DNA of 49,373 nucleotides. Source: Pseudobutyrivibrio ruminis (GTDB taxonomy: Bacteria; Bacillota; Clostridia; Lachnospirales; Lachnospiraceae). Positions 9,087 to 17,596 of this stretch are shown one piece after another. Positions within the stretch are counted from its first letter, which is position 1; the number at the start of each line of letters is the position of its first letter. Location of the stretch: NCBI GenBank assembly GCA_015057305.1, contig SVES01000021.1:3294-52666 (forward strand). The letters run 5' to 3'. The notes below the pieces were generated by a model. The model saw only the letters and a program-made list of their open reading frames with translations. It did not search any database and was not told the DNA's origin. The translations under genes were made by a program, and so were the position numbers.

Positions 9087-9851
9087 TTATTCTTCAGTGG
9101 CTTGCTCTTTTTCAAATACTATATCTGTATTCTGGTTTGAATAATTCTCTAGATGTAGTGTGCCATAAAGTCCTTCTATCTGTGGTAATATCCTCATTAA
9201 TCTGTCTATTTTCTCCTCAAGATATATGCTGCTTCCTAATGACACTTTATAGGTATCATACTCTAATGTAATCCTTCCTTTATCATCATAGGTAATCCCA
9301 TTAGGCATTAAGCTATTTTTTTGCAAAATCTTGATTAATGATGTTAGATAGCCGATTTGTTCTTCACCAATAGGCAATTCCTCTCCTATTTTAGGTTCCT
9401 CAGGTGAAACTCCATCCACCCTCATGTAGCCTCTATCAACAAAGCTTTCACTAATTTCAGTAATTATCCCATCATAATCGAAATAAATGTATTTTTCCTC
9501 TTCAGTTACTATATACCCCAAAATTGTCTTTTCATTACAAACAATAGTAAGGGAATTCAGACCTGTCATTTTAACATCAAATGATTCAATAAATTCTGCA
9601 TCTGACTTGGGTAAAATCTTGTTTTTCAAAAATGCATAAACAGTGTTACTAGAGTATTTATCATCTAAAATGTATTCAGTAATTTCAGATGAAGAATATA
9701 AATCTGTGCCTTCAACCGCCACATCCTTAAGAGGGCAAAAGTAATAGGCTGCAGCACCAAGTATCATAGCAAGAATAATAATTCCAAGTATAATCTCTAT
9801 TATAACGAGAATGAATCCACCTCTTTTACGTTTTTTGCGTTGTCTAGACAT
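9087..9851 (-). CDS. ftsQ: Division protein FtsQ/DivIB
   Basis: FtsQ/DivIB is a bitopic divisome protein that links FtsL and FtsB/DivIC to the septal synthase. The product (254 residues from this start) has a very basic N-terminus (MSRQRKKRKRGG), one membrane helix (about residues 12-35), then a POTRA-like segment beginning VEGTDLYSSSEI and a beta domain. I chose ATG 9851 among three consecutive ATGs because GGAGG lies 6 nt before it; a longer frame from 9887 exists but lacks a ribosome site. It overlaps the ftsW stop by 8 nt. murG and murB, often next to ftsQ, are absent. Confidence 0.85.
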   Translation of the reverse strand: MSRQRKKRKRGGFILVIIEIILGIIILAMILGAAAYYFCPLKDVAVEGTDLYSSSEITEYILDDKYSSNTVYAFLKNKILPKSDAEFIESFDVKMTGLNSLTIVCNEKTILGYIVTEEEKYIYFDYDGIITEISESFVDRGYMRVDGVSPEEPKIGEELPIGEEQIGYLTSLIKILQKNSLMPNGITYDDKGRITLEYDTYKVSLGSSIYLEEKIDRLMRILPQIEGLYGTLHLENYSNQNTDIVFEKEQATEE

Positions 9852-11001
9852 CATCATCCTCCGAGAATTCCATATTCTTAGATACACTCAGGGCTAATCC
9901 CAATTCTGTAAGCAATATTGCCACCGAAGTACCACCGTAGCTGATAAGAGGTAGGGTTACTCCAGTATTTGGAATTGAATTAGTAACAACAGCTATATTG
10001 AGAATTACTTGAATTGCGATATGGGCCATAATTCCAATACAAATGTATGAACCAAACATATCCTTTGCGTGACCTGCAATATACAGTAATCTGTAAAGTA
10101 ATAAAATATACAAAAGAATAACGCAAACAGCACCAAATACACCAAGCTCCTCACAAATAATTGAAAAAATCATATCATTCTGAGCCTCTGGAACTATGTA
10201 CTTTTGCATACTCTCGCCAAGACCTTTTCCAAATAATCCACCACTTCCAATAGCGTATAAGCCCTGAAGAGTCTGATATCCTGTACCGCTAATATAATCT
10301 TCTGGATGCAACCAGGCACTAATACGTCCTGCACGGTAGCCTTCCAACGAAATATAAACTATAACCAAAAGAACTGCACCTGCTCCCGCAGCAGCAAAGT
10401 ACCAAAACTTTGGTGAAGCTATAAAGACCATAATAAAAGCTATTCCCATGATAATAATTGCTGTAGACAGATTGTTATATCCTACAACTGCAAAAAGAGG
10501 AAGAACTAATGCCAAGGTCTTCATGGAGCCTTCAAAGGTACGCTGGGATTTTGGTGCTCTGTCAATTATGCTTGCCAACAGCATAATAACAGCAATCTTT
10601 CCTATTTCAGAAGGCTGAAATTGAATACCGCCAATGCTTAACCAACGAGACTGTCCATTGATGGTCGAGCCAACAAAGATAACAATTACACATAAAAAAA
10701 TTGCAATTATATAAAATGGCCATACTAAATTTGACCATCTTCTATAATCAATTTTTGTGGAAAAAAACATTCCAGCAAATCCCAATCCAGCAGCAAACAT
10801 TTGTCTTTTCAGATAATATATTGAATTGCCTCTTTTTAAGGCAGCCGCATATGCTGAAGTGCTGTATAGCATAACTAGACCAAAGGCAAGGATAAAGATA
10901 ACGATAAGTAATAGGGTATAATCAAAATTCAAAAGTTTTTTTATTCTTTTTCTTTGCTTTGCCTCTTTTCTAGAGGTCAAATACTCTTGCTCTCTTACCA
11001 T
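9844..11001 (-). CDS. ftsW: SEDS-family peptidoglycan polymerase FtsW
   Basis: A 385-residue polytopic membrane protein with about ten hydrophobic segments. It carries the SEDS motifs GQSRWLSIGGIQFQPSEIGK, the extracellular NDMIFSIICEELG region, and the C-terminal TGVTLPLISYGGTS. SEDS proteins polymerise glycan strands with a partner class B PBP, here the transpeptidase encoded three genes upstream. Its position between mraY and ftsQ argues for FtsW rather than RodA. It begins 18 nt after mraY; no murD lies between them. Confidence 0.94.
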   Translation of the reverse strand: MVREQEYLTSRKEAKQRKRIKKLLNFDYTLLLIVIFILAFGLVMLYSTSAYAAALKRGNSIYYLKRQMFAAGLGFAGMFFSTKIDYRRWSNLVWPFYIIAIFLCVIVIFVGSTINGQSRWLSIGGIQFQPSEIGKIAVIMLLASIIDRAPKSQRTFEGSMKTLALVLPLFAVVGYNNLSTAIIIMGIAFIMVFIASPKFWYFAAAGAGAVLLVIVYISLEGYRAGRISAWLHPEDYISGTGYQTLQGLYAIGSGGLFGKGLGESMQKYIVPEAQNDMIFSIICEELGVFGAVCVILLYILLLYRLLYIAGHAKDMFGSYICIGIMAHIAIQVILNIAVVTNSIPNTGVTLPLISYGGTSVAILLTELGLALSVSKNMEFSEDDDV

Positions 11002-11019
11002 AAACTCTTCCCCAAAGCC

Positions 11020-11970
11020 TTAAATCATGTAGTATGCAAAAACGCATAAGAAAATAGTAACTGTTGTAAACACTGCCACAACCTTTACCTCAGACCATCC
11101 ACCTAATTCAAAATGATGATGGATAGGTGCCATTCTAAATATTCTCTTTCCTCCAGTAAGTTTAAAATAACCAACTTGAATTATTACTGATAAAACTTCT
11201 ATCAAATAAATAATAGCTACTATAATTATGAAAATTGGCATCTTTAACATATAAGCAGTAGATGCCACAAATGCTCCAAGGGCTAATGAGCCTGTGTCAC
11301 CCATAAAAATCTTGGCTGGATTAACATTAAACATTAAGAATCCAAACAAAGCTCCTATCATGCCTGCAATTGCAGGTGTAATATCTGAATATAGCTGAAT
11401 TGAAGCTACTCCGAAAAATGCTGCTATTGCTAAGGTTACAGAGGTGGCAAGTCCATCCATGCCATCTGTAAAATTTGCTCCATTTACAGTGCCAAGTACT
11501 GCAAAATATAAAACAACAATAGCCAACCAGCCTATATCAATAAATGCTCCTGTAAAAGGTATTCTTAACTCTAAAGATACATCGGAAAACTTTACCATAT
11601 ATATTGCAAAGCCTGTAGTCAATAACAACTCCCCAAGCATCTTTTGCCAAGCCTTTAGACCATCTGAGCTATGCTTTAAAGCCTTTAGTAAATCATCAAT
11701 AAAGCCAATGACACCAAAGCCCAATGTCATAAATAGGATTGGGTAAATATGAGGGAAAAATCTAGCATTATAAAAGCCAACTACACCAAAGGCTATAAGA
11801 ATCATAACTCCACCCATAGATGGCGTTCCGTTCTTTGCTTTGTGTTCCTTTATATACTCACGCTCAGTATTTCCCATTTTTAATCTTCTAAGCAAAGGTA
11901 TACAAAAAGGTCCTAATATCAACACTAAAAAAAATCCTACCAACATTGGTAATAAAACTTCAACCATCAT
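11020..11970 (-). CDS. mraY: Phospho-N-acetylmuramoyl-pentapeptide transferase MraY
   Basis: MraY moves phospho-MurNAc-pentapeptide onto undecaprenyl phosphate to make lipid I. The 316-residue multi-pass protein has the catalytic aspartates in GFIDDLLK (Asp92/Asp93) and NFTDGMDGL (Asp169/Asp172) and the APIHHHFELGGW histidine loop near the C-terminus. Length and motifs are those of the bacterial family. It starts 24 nt downstream of the pbp stop codon and is followed directly by ftsW. Confidence 0.97.
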   Translation of the reverse strand: MMVEVLLPMLVGFFLVLILGPFCIPLLRRLKMGNTEREYIKEHKAKNGTPSMGGVMILIAFGVVGFYNARFFPHIYPILFMTLGFGVIGFIDDLLKALKHSSDGLKAWQKMLGELLLTTGFAIYMVKFSDVSLELRIPFTGAFIDIGWLAIVVLYFAVLGTVNGANFTDGMDGLATSVTLAIAAFFGVASIQLYSDITPAIAGMIGALFGFLMFNVNPAKIFMGDTGSLALGAFVASTAYMLKMPIFIIIVAIIYLIEVLSVIIQVGYFKLTGGKRIFRMAPIHHHFELGGWSEVKVVAVFTTVTIFLCVFAYYMI

Positions 11971-11994
11971 AAAACTCCATCTCTCAATTCTCTA

Positions 11995-14031
11995 TTAATT
12001 ACTTTCCTCTTCAACCTCTGGCGTCTCGGAAGGATCTGCTGTTGATTCCTCTCCTTCAGGGGTATCCTCTGTACCGCCCTCATCAACAGGTGCTTGAGCA
12101 GCCTCTGTAAGCGCCGCTGCAGCTTCCTCCTCCTCTTCCTCAGTAAGTGAAGATTCAACGCCTAAATATGGCAATATCTGTTCAAATATATTGTGGCAAA
12201 TCTGCTGAGCAAAACTACTGTGCGCCTGATTGTCACCATAAGCACCAACTCCAGGCTCATCAACGATTACATACACAACCACCTGCGGATCATCAACTGG
12301 AGCAAAACCGATAAATGAAACTAAATATTTATGATTTCCACGTGGTAATTTTTCAGCTGTACCTGTTTTACCTCCAATGCGATATCCATCTACCCCTGCT
12401 GTTTTTCCAGTTCCATCAGAAACAACATATTCAAGATAGCTCTTGATTAATTCACCTGTCTCATCTGAAATAGTTCTCTTTAAAACAGTAGGTTCGATTT
12501 CTTCAACAGTGTTTCCATTTGAATCTGTAATCTTGGTTACAAGGTGTGGCTCATACAGATATCCACCATTAATCAATGAACAAAAGGCTGAGCCCAATTG
12601 AACCATTGTAGTATTAAAATTTTGTCCAAAGGAATTTGTTGCTAAGTTAATTGCGGAATTCAAATCCTCTTCACTATAAATAAGTCCTGCTGTACTAGCC
12701 TCTCCTGTAAGGTCGATACCAGTTTTCTGTCCAAAGCCGAATATGGATTGATACTTTGCAAAAGTCTCTGGTCCTATCACCCTTACCATCTGCATCAAAG
12801 CGTCATTGCATGAGTTTGATAATGCCTCTGCTATGGTCTGTGTACCATGTCCGCCTTTTCTATATGCAACACACTTAACTATCTTAGGGTAGCCAGTTAC
12901 CATCTCTCCACCGTCGCAGTAGTAGGTTTCATTACCAGAAAGAACTCCTGTTTCAAGCCCCATTGCAACTGTGAAAGGTTTAAAGGTAGAACCCGGCTCA
13001 TAGGTATATGTAATACAAAAATTCTGCCATATTTTATTAAGCTCATCCATTTTATCATCTGTGGACATTTCTGCAAGCTGCTCTTCTGTAAAAAATGAAG
13101 ACAGGTCACGAGGATTATTTAAATCAAATGTAGGATATTGAGCCATGGCATAAATTTCGCCATTATTTGGATTCATTACAAGGACTGCAGTGTGTAGCGA
13201 ACCGAAGCTTTCTGGCTCATCAGGATTCTCTGCATTCCATTGATTCATAGTTTCATCATTCCACTGCTTTATAGCATCTTCAACTATGGTCTGTATGTTT
13301 ACATCCAAGGAAAGAACAATATTATTTCCATTAGTTGCATCAATTGTAGTCTGTTCTAGATTGCTATCAGAATTAAGGTAACCATAGGTTCTGCCATTTA
13401 CACCATTTAAAACACTAGAATACTTATTTTCCAGTCCTATAACTCCCACATTACCACTGCTGGCATATCCAATAGTTGCAGCGGCAAGACTTCCATAAGG
13501 ATATTGTCTAATATATTCCTTTTCAAACCAGATACCAAAAACCTTACCTTTGTATTCCTCTGACTCTTTTAGCTCTTGGAATGATGCCATTTCTTCATAA
13601 GAAACCTTTTTCGCCAAAACATAATATTGAGATGTGGCATTTTCAGATAATTGAGTTTTTATTGTTTCTGATTCTATTTCTGAAAAGCTGCTTGTGACAG
13701 CATTAATGGTGCTGGCAATGTAATCTTCATTAGCATTTAACACCTTGCAATCTAATATGACATTATATACATCAACACTTGTAGCCAAAACAGTGCCCCT
13801 GGCATCAACTATGTTTCCACGCTGGAATGGTATAGTAGTGCTGTTGTAGTCCTGCTGGGAGAGTACTATTTTTTCGTATTTATCCCCACTAGTGTGTTGA
13901 ATGTACATTACGCGCCCTATTAGAACGACAAAAAGAATACAAACAACTCCAAAAACTAACCAGAGCTTCCGTTGCATTCTTTTTAAAATTTTATTATTTG
14001 GTTTTAGTCTACGTCTTTTATTTTCAGCCAT
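11995..14031 (-). CDS. ftsI: Septal class B penicillin-binding protein (FtsI/PBP2B type)
   Basis: Transpeptidase that crosslinks septal peptidoglycan. The 678-residue protein has a basic cytosolic start, one membrane helix (about residues 22-44), a PBP dimerisation region (RGNIVDARG near residue 71), and a transpeptidase domain with all three motifs: S348-T-F-K351, S407-C-N409 and K555-T-G557. No PASTA domain follows. Instead there is a strongly acidic Glu/Ala/Thr/Pro-rich tail of about 50 residues, predicted disordered. The dcw position supports the septal role, although sporulation PBPs (SpoVD) are close relatives. Confidence 0.93.
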   Translation of the reverse strand: MAENKRRRLKPNNKILKRMQRKLWLVFGVVCILFVVLIGRVMYIQHTSGDKYEKIVLSQQDYNSTTIPFQRGNIVDARGTVLATSVDVYNVILDCKVLNANEDYIASTINAVTSSFSEIESETIKTQLSENATSQYYVLAKKVSYEEMASFQELKESEEYKGKVFGIWFEKEYIRQYPYGSLAAATIGYASSGNVGVIGLENKYSSVLNGVNGRTYGYLNSDSNLEQTTIDATNGNNIVLSLDVNIQTIVEDAIKQWNDETMNQWNAENPDEPESFGSLHTAVLVMNPNNGEIYAMAQYPTFDLNNPRDLSSFFTEEQLAEMSTDDKMDELNKIWQNFCITYTYEPGSTFKPFTVAMGLETGVLSGNETYYCDGGEMVTGYPKIVKCVAYRKGGHGTQTIAEALSNSCNDALMQMVRVIGPETFAKYQSIFGFGQKTGIDLTGEASTAGLIYSEEDLNSAINLATNSFGQNFNTTMVQLGSAFCSLINGGYLYEPHLVTKITDSNGNTVEEIEPTVLKRTISDETGELIKSYLEYVVSDGTGKTAGVDGYRIGGKTGTAEKLPRGNHKYLVSFIGFAPVDDPQVVVYVIVDEPGVGAYGDNQAHSSFAQQICHNIFEQILPYLGVESSLTEEEEEEAAAALTEAAQAPVDEGGTEDTPEGEESTADPSETPEVEEESN

Positions 14032-14046
14032 TACAGTATCTCAATT

Positions 14047-14535
14047 CTATGGTATATCTTGGTATTGACTCATGTAGTCTGTACCATCTACATTATAATA
14101 CACTATTTGGCTGCTAGTTGCATACACCATTCCCAATTCGTTTATTGCCTTATCTTTAATCTCGCTGAGATTGGTTGTCATTGCTATACGGCTTTCTGCT
14201 GCTTTATTATCTGCATTTACATTTGACAGTTCATTTTCTAGACTTGCTATATGGTTCATTCTAGTAGTTACATTTGTTTGTAATGCTACGTATCCAACTA
14301 GCATAACGCATGTCATAATTACAGCTACTATCATATAGCCTGTTAATAATCTGTTTTTTCTGAGAGCTGCCACTCTTCTTCTATCAGTAAGCTTTTGTCT
14401 TCTAATAGCCTCTTCACGCTTTTCACGTTCTCTCTGCTCTCTTGTAGGCAGAGTTCTAGTTGGCTGAAGAACAAAATCTGTCTCTTTGCGAACTGTATTC
14501 CCTTGGTTGTAATAATAAGTCCTTACTTCTTGCAT
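14047..14535 (-). CDS. ftsL: FtsL-like division protein
   Basis: A 162-residue bitopic protein with a long basic cytosolic N-terminus rich in Arg, Lys and Glu (residues 30-62), one membrane helix (about 63-85), a heptad-like coiled coil (IASLENELSNVNADNKAAES) and then INELGMVYAT, similar to the LGM(v)xA ending of the FtsL/septum-formation-initiator family. Such proteins form a complex with FtsQ and FtsB and activate FtsW-FtsI. Sequence conservation in the family is weak; the call rests on topology plus the place between rsmH and the septal PBP. Confidence 0.8.
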   Translation of the reverse strand: MQEVRTYYYNQGNTVRKETDFVLQPTRTLPTREQREREKREEAIRRQKLTDRRRVAALRKNRLLTGYMIVAVIMTCVMLVGYVALQTNVTTRMNHIASLENELSNVNADNKAAESRIAMTTNLSEIKDKAINELGMVYATSSQIVYYNVDGTDYMSQYQDIP

Positions 14536-14593
14536 TCTCTAACTCCTATATTCTTGCGATTAAAACTAGCATTAACTCCCTTTTTAAGCTTTC

Positions 14594-15529
14594 CTAGCTT
14601 CGCTGAAAAACTCTAAGCTTTGCACTTTTTGATCTGGAATTTTCTTCCAATTCCTTTTCACTAGGTAAAATTGGCTTTCTCGACACCACTTTACCCTTGG
14701 ATTTCTTGCCACATACACAAACTGGAAAATCCTTTGGGCAAGTACAAGGATCCTCATTTCTCTTAAATGCCACCTTGGTGATTCTATCCTCCAAGGAATG
14801 GAAGGTTATTATGCAAAGCCTTCCCTCTGGATTAAGCAAATCTATCATGTCATCAATGTGGTCTTCCAATACCGTTAATTCTCTATTTAACTCTATTCTA
14901 AGGGCTTGATAAGTTCTCTTTGATGGGTGCCCCTGTCCTACCTGGGCTTTTTTCGGAATGCTTTCCGAAATGATTTTGTTTAGCTGCCCAGCAGTAAGAA
15001 TTGGCGCTTTTTCCCTTTCTTTTACAATATTTTTAACAATCTGCTTTGAAAACTTTTCCTCTCCGTATGTAAACAAAACTCTAGTCAAATCCTCAGGAGA
15101 ATATGTATTAACTATATCAGCAGCTGTCATTTCTTTATCTTTGTCCATCCTCATATCAAGAGGTGCATCATCCACTCTATAGGTAAAGCCTCTGTCTGCC
15201 TCGTCCAATTGAAAGCTTGAAACTCCAAGGTCTAGCATTATTCCATCGACCTTTGTCACCCCTTGTTCTGCAAGCTTTTCCTTCATGAACTCGTAGTTAC
15301 TATGGATTGTCGTTACTTTGTCCTTAAACTCTGCCAATCTCTCTCCTGCGGCCTTTAAAGCATCTGTATCCTGATCAAAGCCATATAAATGTCCAGAGGT
15401 TAACCTCTTTGCAATTTCATATGAATGACCGCCTCCCCCAAGAGTTCCGTCAACATAAATCCCATCAGGTCTTATATTTAAATTATCAATTGTTTCATGT
15501 AATAAAACTGAATAATGATTAAATTCCAT
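14594..15529 (-). CDS. rsmH: 16S rRNA (cytosine-1402-N4)-methyltransferase
   Basis: RsmH (MraW) methylates N4 of C1402 in the ribosomal P site using S-adenosylmethionine. The 311-residue protein opens [14 protein letters not shown], carries the SAM-binding GTLGGGGHS (residues 28-36), and ends with the typical [13 protein letters not shown]. Internal motifs [11 protein letters not shown] and SLEDRITK are also diagnostic. It lies 8 nt downstream of mraZ, as in nearly all dcw clusters. Confidence 0.97.
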   Translation of the reverse strand: MEFNHYSVLLHETIDNLNIRPDGIYVDGTLGGGGHSYEIAKRLTSGHLYGFDQDTDALKAAGERLAEFKDKVTTIHSNYEFMKEKLAEQGVTKVDGIMLDLGVSSFQLDEADRGFTYRVDDAPLDMRMDKDKEMTAADIVNTYSPEDLTRVLFTYGEEKFSKQIVKNIVKEREKAPILTAGQLNKIISESIPKKAQVGQGHPSKRTYQALRIELNRELTVLEDHIDDMIDLLNPEGRLCIITFHSLEDRITKVAFKRNEDPCTCPKDFPVCVCGKKSKGKVVSRKPILPSEKELEENSRSKSAKLRVFQRS

Positions 15530-15537
15530 TTAAATTC

Positions 15538-15969
15538 CTATATTCCTAATCCTAACTCAGCCATGTGCTCTGCTATTTCATCCATGTCATCATATGTGCC
15601 TTCAGTACTCCATCTTTCCTTAGACCATATTTCAATTCGATTAAGGACGCCCACGGAAACCACCTCTTTTTCGATACCTGCATATTCCTTTAAGCTGTTT
15701 GGAATAAGTACACGTCCTTGTTTATCCACATCGCATTCGGCGGCTCCCGCGAAGAAGAAACGGGAGAACTTTCTGGCATCCTTAGTGGTAAGTGGAATCT
15801 CTCTAAACTTTTCTTCGATAGTCGCCCATTCGCTCATTGGATAGACAAACAAACAACCATCTAATCCCTTGGTGGCTACGAAATGCTCCCCTAATTGTTC
15901 ACGAAACTTTGCAGGCATAATAAGACGATTCTTTGCGTCTATATTGTGACTGTATTCGCCCATGAACAT
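15538..15969 (-). CDS. mraZ: Transcriptional regulator MraZ
   Basis: MraZ is the DNA-binding repressor of the dcw operon. The 143-residue protein starts [19 protein letters not shown] and holds two copies of the AbrB/SpoVT-like domain, with the characteristic DAKNRL and DKQGRV segments, one per half. It is the first gene of the cluster; four GTGG-type repeats in its leader form its likely operator. A second in-frame ATG at 15963 is an alternative start. Confidence 0.97.
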   Translation of the reverse strand: MFMGEYSHNIDAKNRLIMPAKFREQLGEHFVATKGLDGCLFVYPMSEWATIEEKFREIPLTTKDARKFSRFFFAGAAECDVDKQGRVLIPNSLKEYAGIEKEVVSVGVLNRIEIWSKERWSTEGTYDDMDEIAEHMAELGLGI

Positions 15970-15987
15970 ATCAGCATTTTCTCCTCT

Positions 15988-16063
15988 CCGCCACTTTGTG
16001 ACCCTTTTCTACCACTTTCCACCACCTTGACTATATTTTATACTAAAAATCCTTATTGTGCAA
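15988..16063 (-). promoter_or_regulatory. dcw promoter with MraZ box
   Basis: On the minus strand TTGCAC (16063-16058) and TAAAAT (16040-16035) are 17 nt apart. Immediately downstream (16027-15988) lies a run of GTGG-type units repeating about every 10 nt: GGTGGTGGAAAGTGGTAG, then AAAAGGGTCACAAAGTGGCG. This spacing and the AAAGTGG core match described MraZ operators, so MraZ probably represses its own cluster from here. Confidence 0.85.
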
Positions 16064-16147
16064 CCCTATAAACCGTGAAAAATCAGTGTTTTCTAGATGT
16101 GGTGGCTGGTGGAGGAGAAACCCATAAAAAGCACAAAATATTCCATA

Positions 16148-16265
16148 GATTATTGAAAAACATCAGTTTTTCAATAATCGTATTTGACTAGGCTTTGCAT
16201 TTATGCAAAGGCGTATCTGGCGAAGCCAGATTTTTGCGGGAGTTTTCATTGTTTATCCCGCAAAA
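16148..16265. repeat. Array of four adjacent hairpins between mraZ promoter and lgt
   Basis: Four separate inverted repeats stand side by side: 16148-16179 (14-bp arms GATTATTGAAAAAC), 16193-16210 (CTTTGCAT/ATGCAAAG), 16215-16231 (ATCTGGC/GCCAGAT), and 16231-16265 (TTTTTGCGGGA/TCCCGCAAAAA). None is followed by a U-tract on either strand. Together with the lgt terminator they fill most of the 378-bp gene-free stretch 15970-16347. No function is evident. Confidence 0.6.
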
Positions 16266-16270
16266 AGTCA

Positions 16271-16302
16271 TAAAAAAAAGACATTGTTTTTCTCCAATGT
16301 CT
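16271..16302 (-). terminator. Terminator of the pheST-pilZ-lgt operon
   Basis: AGACATTG-GAGAAAAA-CAATGTCT followed by eight Us on the minus strand, about 45 nt after the lgt stop. A third copy of the CCAATGTCT word lies just upstream (about 16311-16319) and could form an alternative stem. Confidence 0.88.
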
Positions 16303-16347
16303 GGAAAAATCCAATGTCTTTAAGTAAACAAAAATCAAATATTTAAT

Positions 16348-17205
16348 TTATTTTTTCGATTGCTTATAAAAATAGGTGCAAAACCCTACACCTAAAACTA
16401 CTAGCACTGCTGCCAAAAGCTGAGAAACAGCTAAATTTGTGCCCCAAAGCTTAAGCTGGTCTGTTCTAAGCCCTTCTATCCAAAAACGTCCCATTCCATA
16501 CAGAATCAGGTATGTAAAAAATACAAATCCATCAAACTTCTTTTTCTTTCTAATGGAAAGTAGTATTATTAGCAGCCCCAAATTCCACAATGATTCATAT
16601 AAAAAAGTAGGATGAACACTTATGTAATCTACGCCGTTAATGTTAACTATATTCGAAAGCATTTCTGTAGTAATATCTGCGCTAGAACGGACAGCTGTTG
16701 TAGGTATAAGCATTGCAAACAGGCCATTAGTATACTGACCAAATGCCTCTCTATTAAAGAAGTTGCCCCATCTTCCGCAAATCTGTCCTATAACAACTCC
16801 TAGAATAGCAACATCCACCACCTTAAGAAAAGAAAGCTTTTTTATTCTGCTTAAAACAAATAAGCAAGCGATTCCCGCCAAAATACCACCATATATTGCA
16901 AGTCCTCCTTGCCTGATATTAAGTGCACTAATAGGATTATCCTTGTAATAATCCCAGGCAAAGACAACATAATATATCCTGGCTCCAATCACTCCCACTA
17001 TTATAGTAATAATGCAAATGTCTAAAAATTGGTCCTCATTGAAGCCCACTCTTTTTGCCTCTTTTAGAATAACGCTTACCCCAACCAGCATACCAATTGC
17101 TATAATAACCCCATAAAATGCAATGAAAAAGGATCCAACATAGAATCCTTTTTCAACATTATCAAGCGTAATATGCAAATTAGGGAAAATAATACTTTTA
17201 TCCAC
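16348..17205 (-). CDS. lgt: Prolipoprotein diacylglyceryl transferase
   Basis: Lgt attaches diacylglycerol to the lipobox cysteine of prelipoproteins in the membrane. The 285-residue polytopic protein has the family signature GRWGNFFNREAFG (residues 144-156), GGLAIYGGI (100-108; Firmicutes commonly have Tyr where E. coli has His103) and HPTFLYESLWN near the C-terminus. It begins 21 nt after the PilZ gene, is the last gene of the operon, and is followed by a strong terminator. Confidence 0.96.
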   Translation of the reverse strand: MDKSIIFPNLHITLDNVEKGFYVGSFFIAFYGVIIAIGMLVGVSVILKEAKRVGFNEDQFLDICIITIIVGVIGARIYYVVFAWDYYKDNPISALNIRQGGLAIYGGILAGIACLFVLSRIKKLSFLKVVDVAILGVVIGQICGRWGNFFNREAFGQYTNGLFAMLIPTTAVRSSADITTEMLSNIVNINGVDYISVHPTFLYESLWNLGLLIILLSIRKKKKFDGFVFFTYLILYGMGRFWIEGLRTDQLKLWGTNLAVSQLLAAVLVVLGVGFCTYFYKQSKK

Positions 17206-17226
17206 AATAATTCTCCCAAAATTTAT

Positions 17227-17574
17227 TTAGTCAACATCATTGAACAGCTGATAAATCTCAATCTTTAAAGCATCCGTATCAGTCATGCCTACAAAAATAC
17301 AGCCATATTCATATACGCCGTCAGCATCCTTATTCACACGAACAACCTTAAATACTGTATCAATAGTTTCTTTTGTCCAGATTTGAATTTTAGCATCGAA
17401 GCAAGCTCCAACCTCAAACTCAGCATCTGCTACTCTGAAAGCTAAACCTGTCTTGGAAATATTGGTAACCTCAACCTCCATGTATTTTACTGTGGTGATA
17501 TTGTCTTCATCGAGACGCTCGATTTCAACCTTTACATCAATATCCAATCGCTTGTTTTTTCTTTTTTCTTCCAT
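17227..17574 (-). CDS. PilZ-domain c-di-GMP binding protein
   Basis: A 115-residue single-domain protein. EKRKNKRL near the N-terminus supplies the RxxxR element and NISKTGLAF the (D/N)xSxxG element that together bind cyclic di-GMP. I chose ATG 17574, which has GGGAGG upstream; a longer frame to 17649 would run into the end of pheT. It lies 22 nt after pheT and before lgt, a housekeeping setting with no obvious effector partner. An EAL phosphodiesterase in the same window supports active c-di-GMP signalling in the organism. Confidence 0.88.
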   Translation of the reverse strand: MEEKRKNKRLDIDVKVEIERLDEDNITTVKYMEVEVTNISKTGLAFRVADAEFEVGACFDAKIQIWTKETIDTVFKVVRVNKDADGVYEYGCIFVGMTDTDALKIEIYQLFNDVD

Positions 17575-17596
17575 CCTCTTTGACCTCCCAACATCG

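Noticed and set aside
9852-9887. Upstream start of ftsQ giving 12 extra residues
   Set aside because: It lacks a ribosome site and lies in the ftsW coding end; GGAGG precedes ATG 9851 at the right distance.
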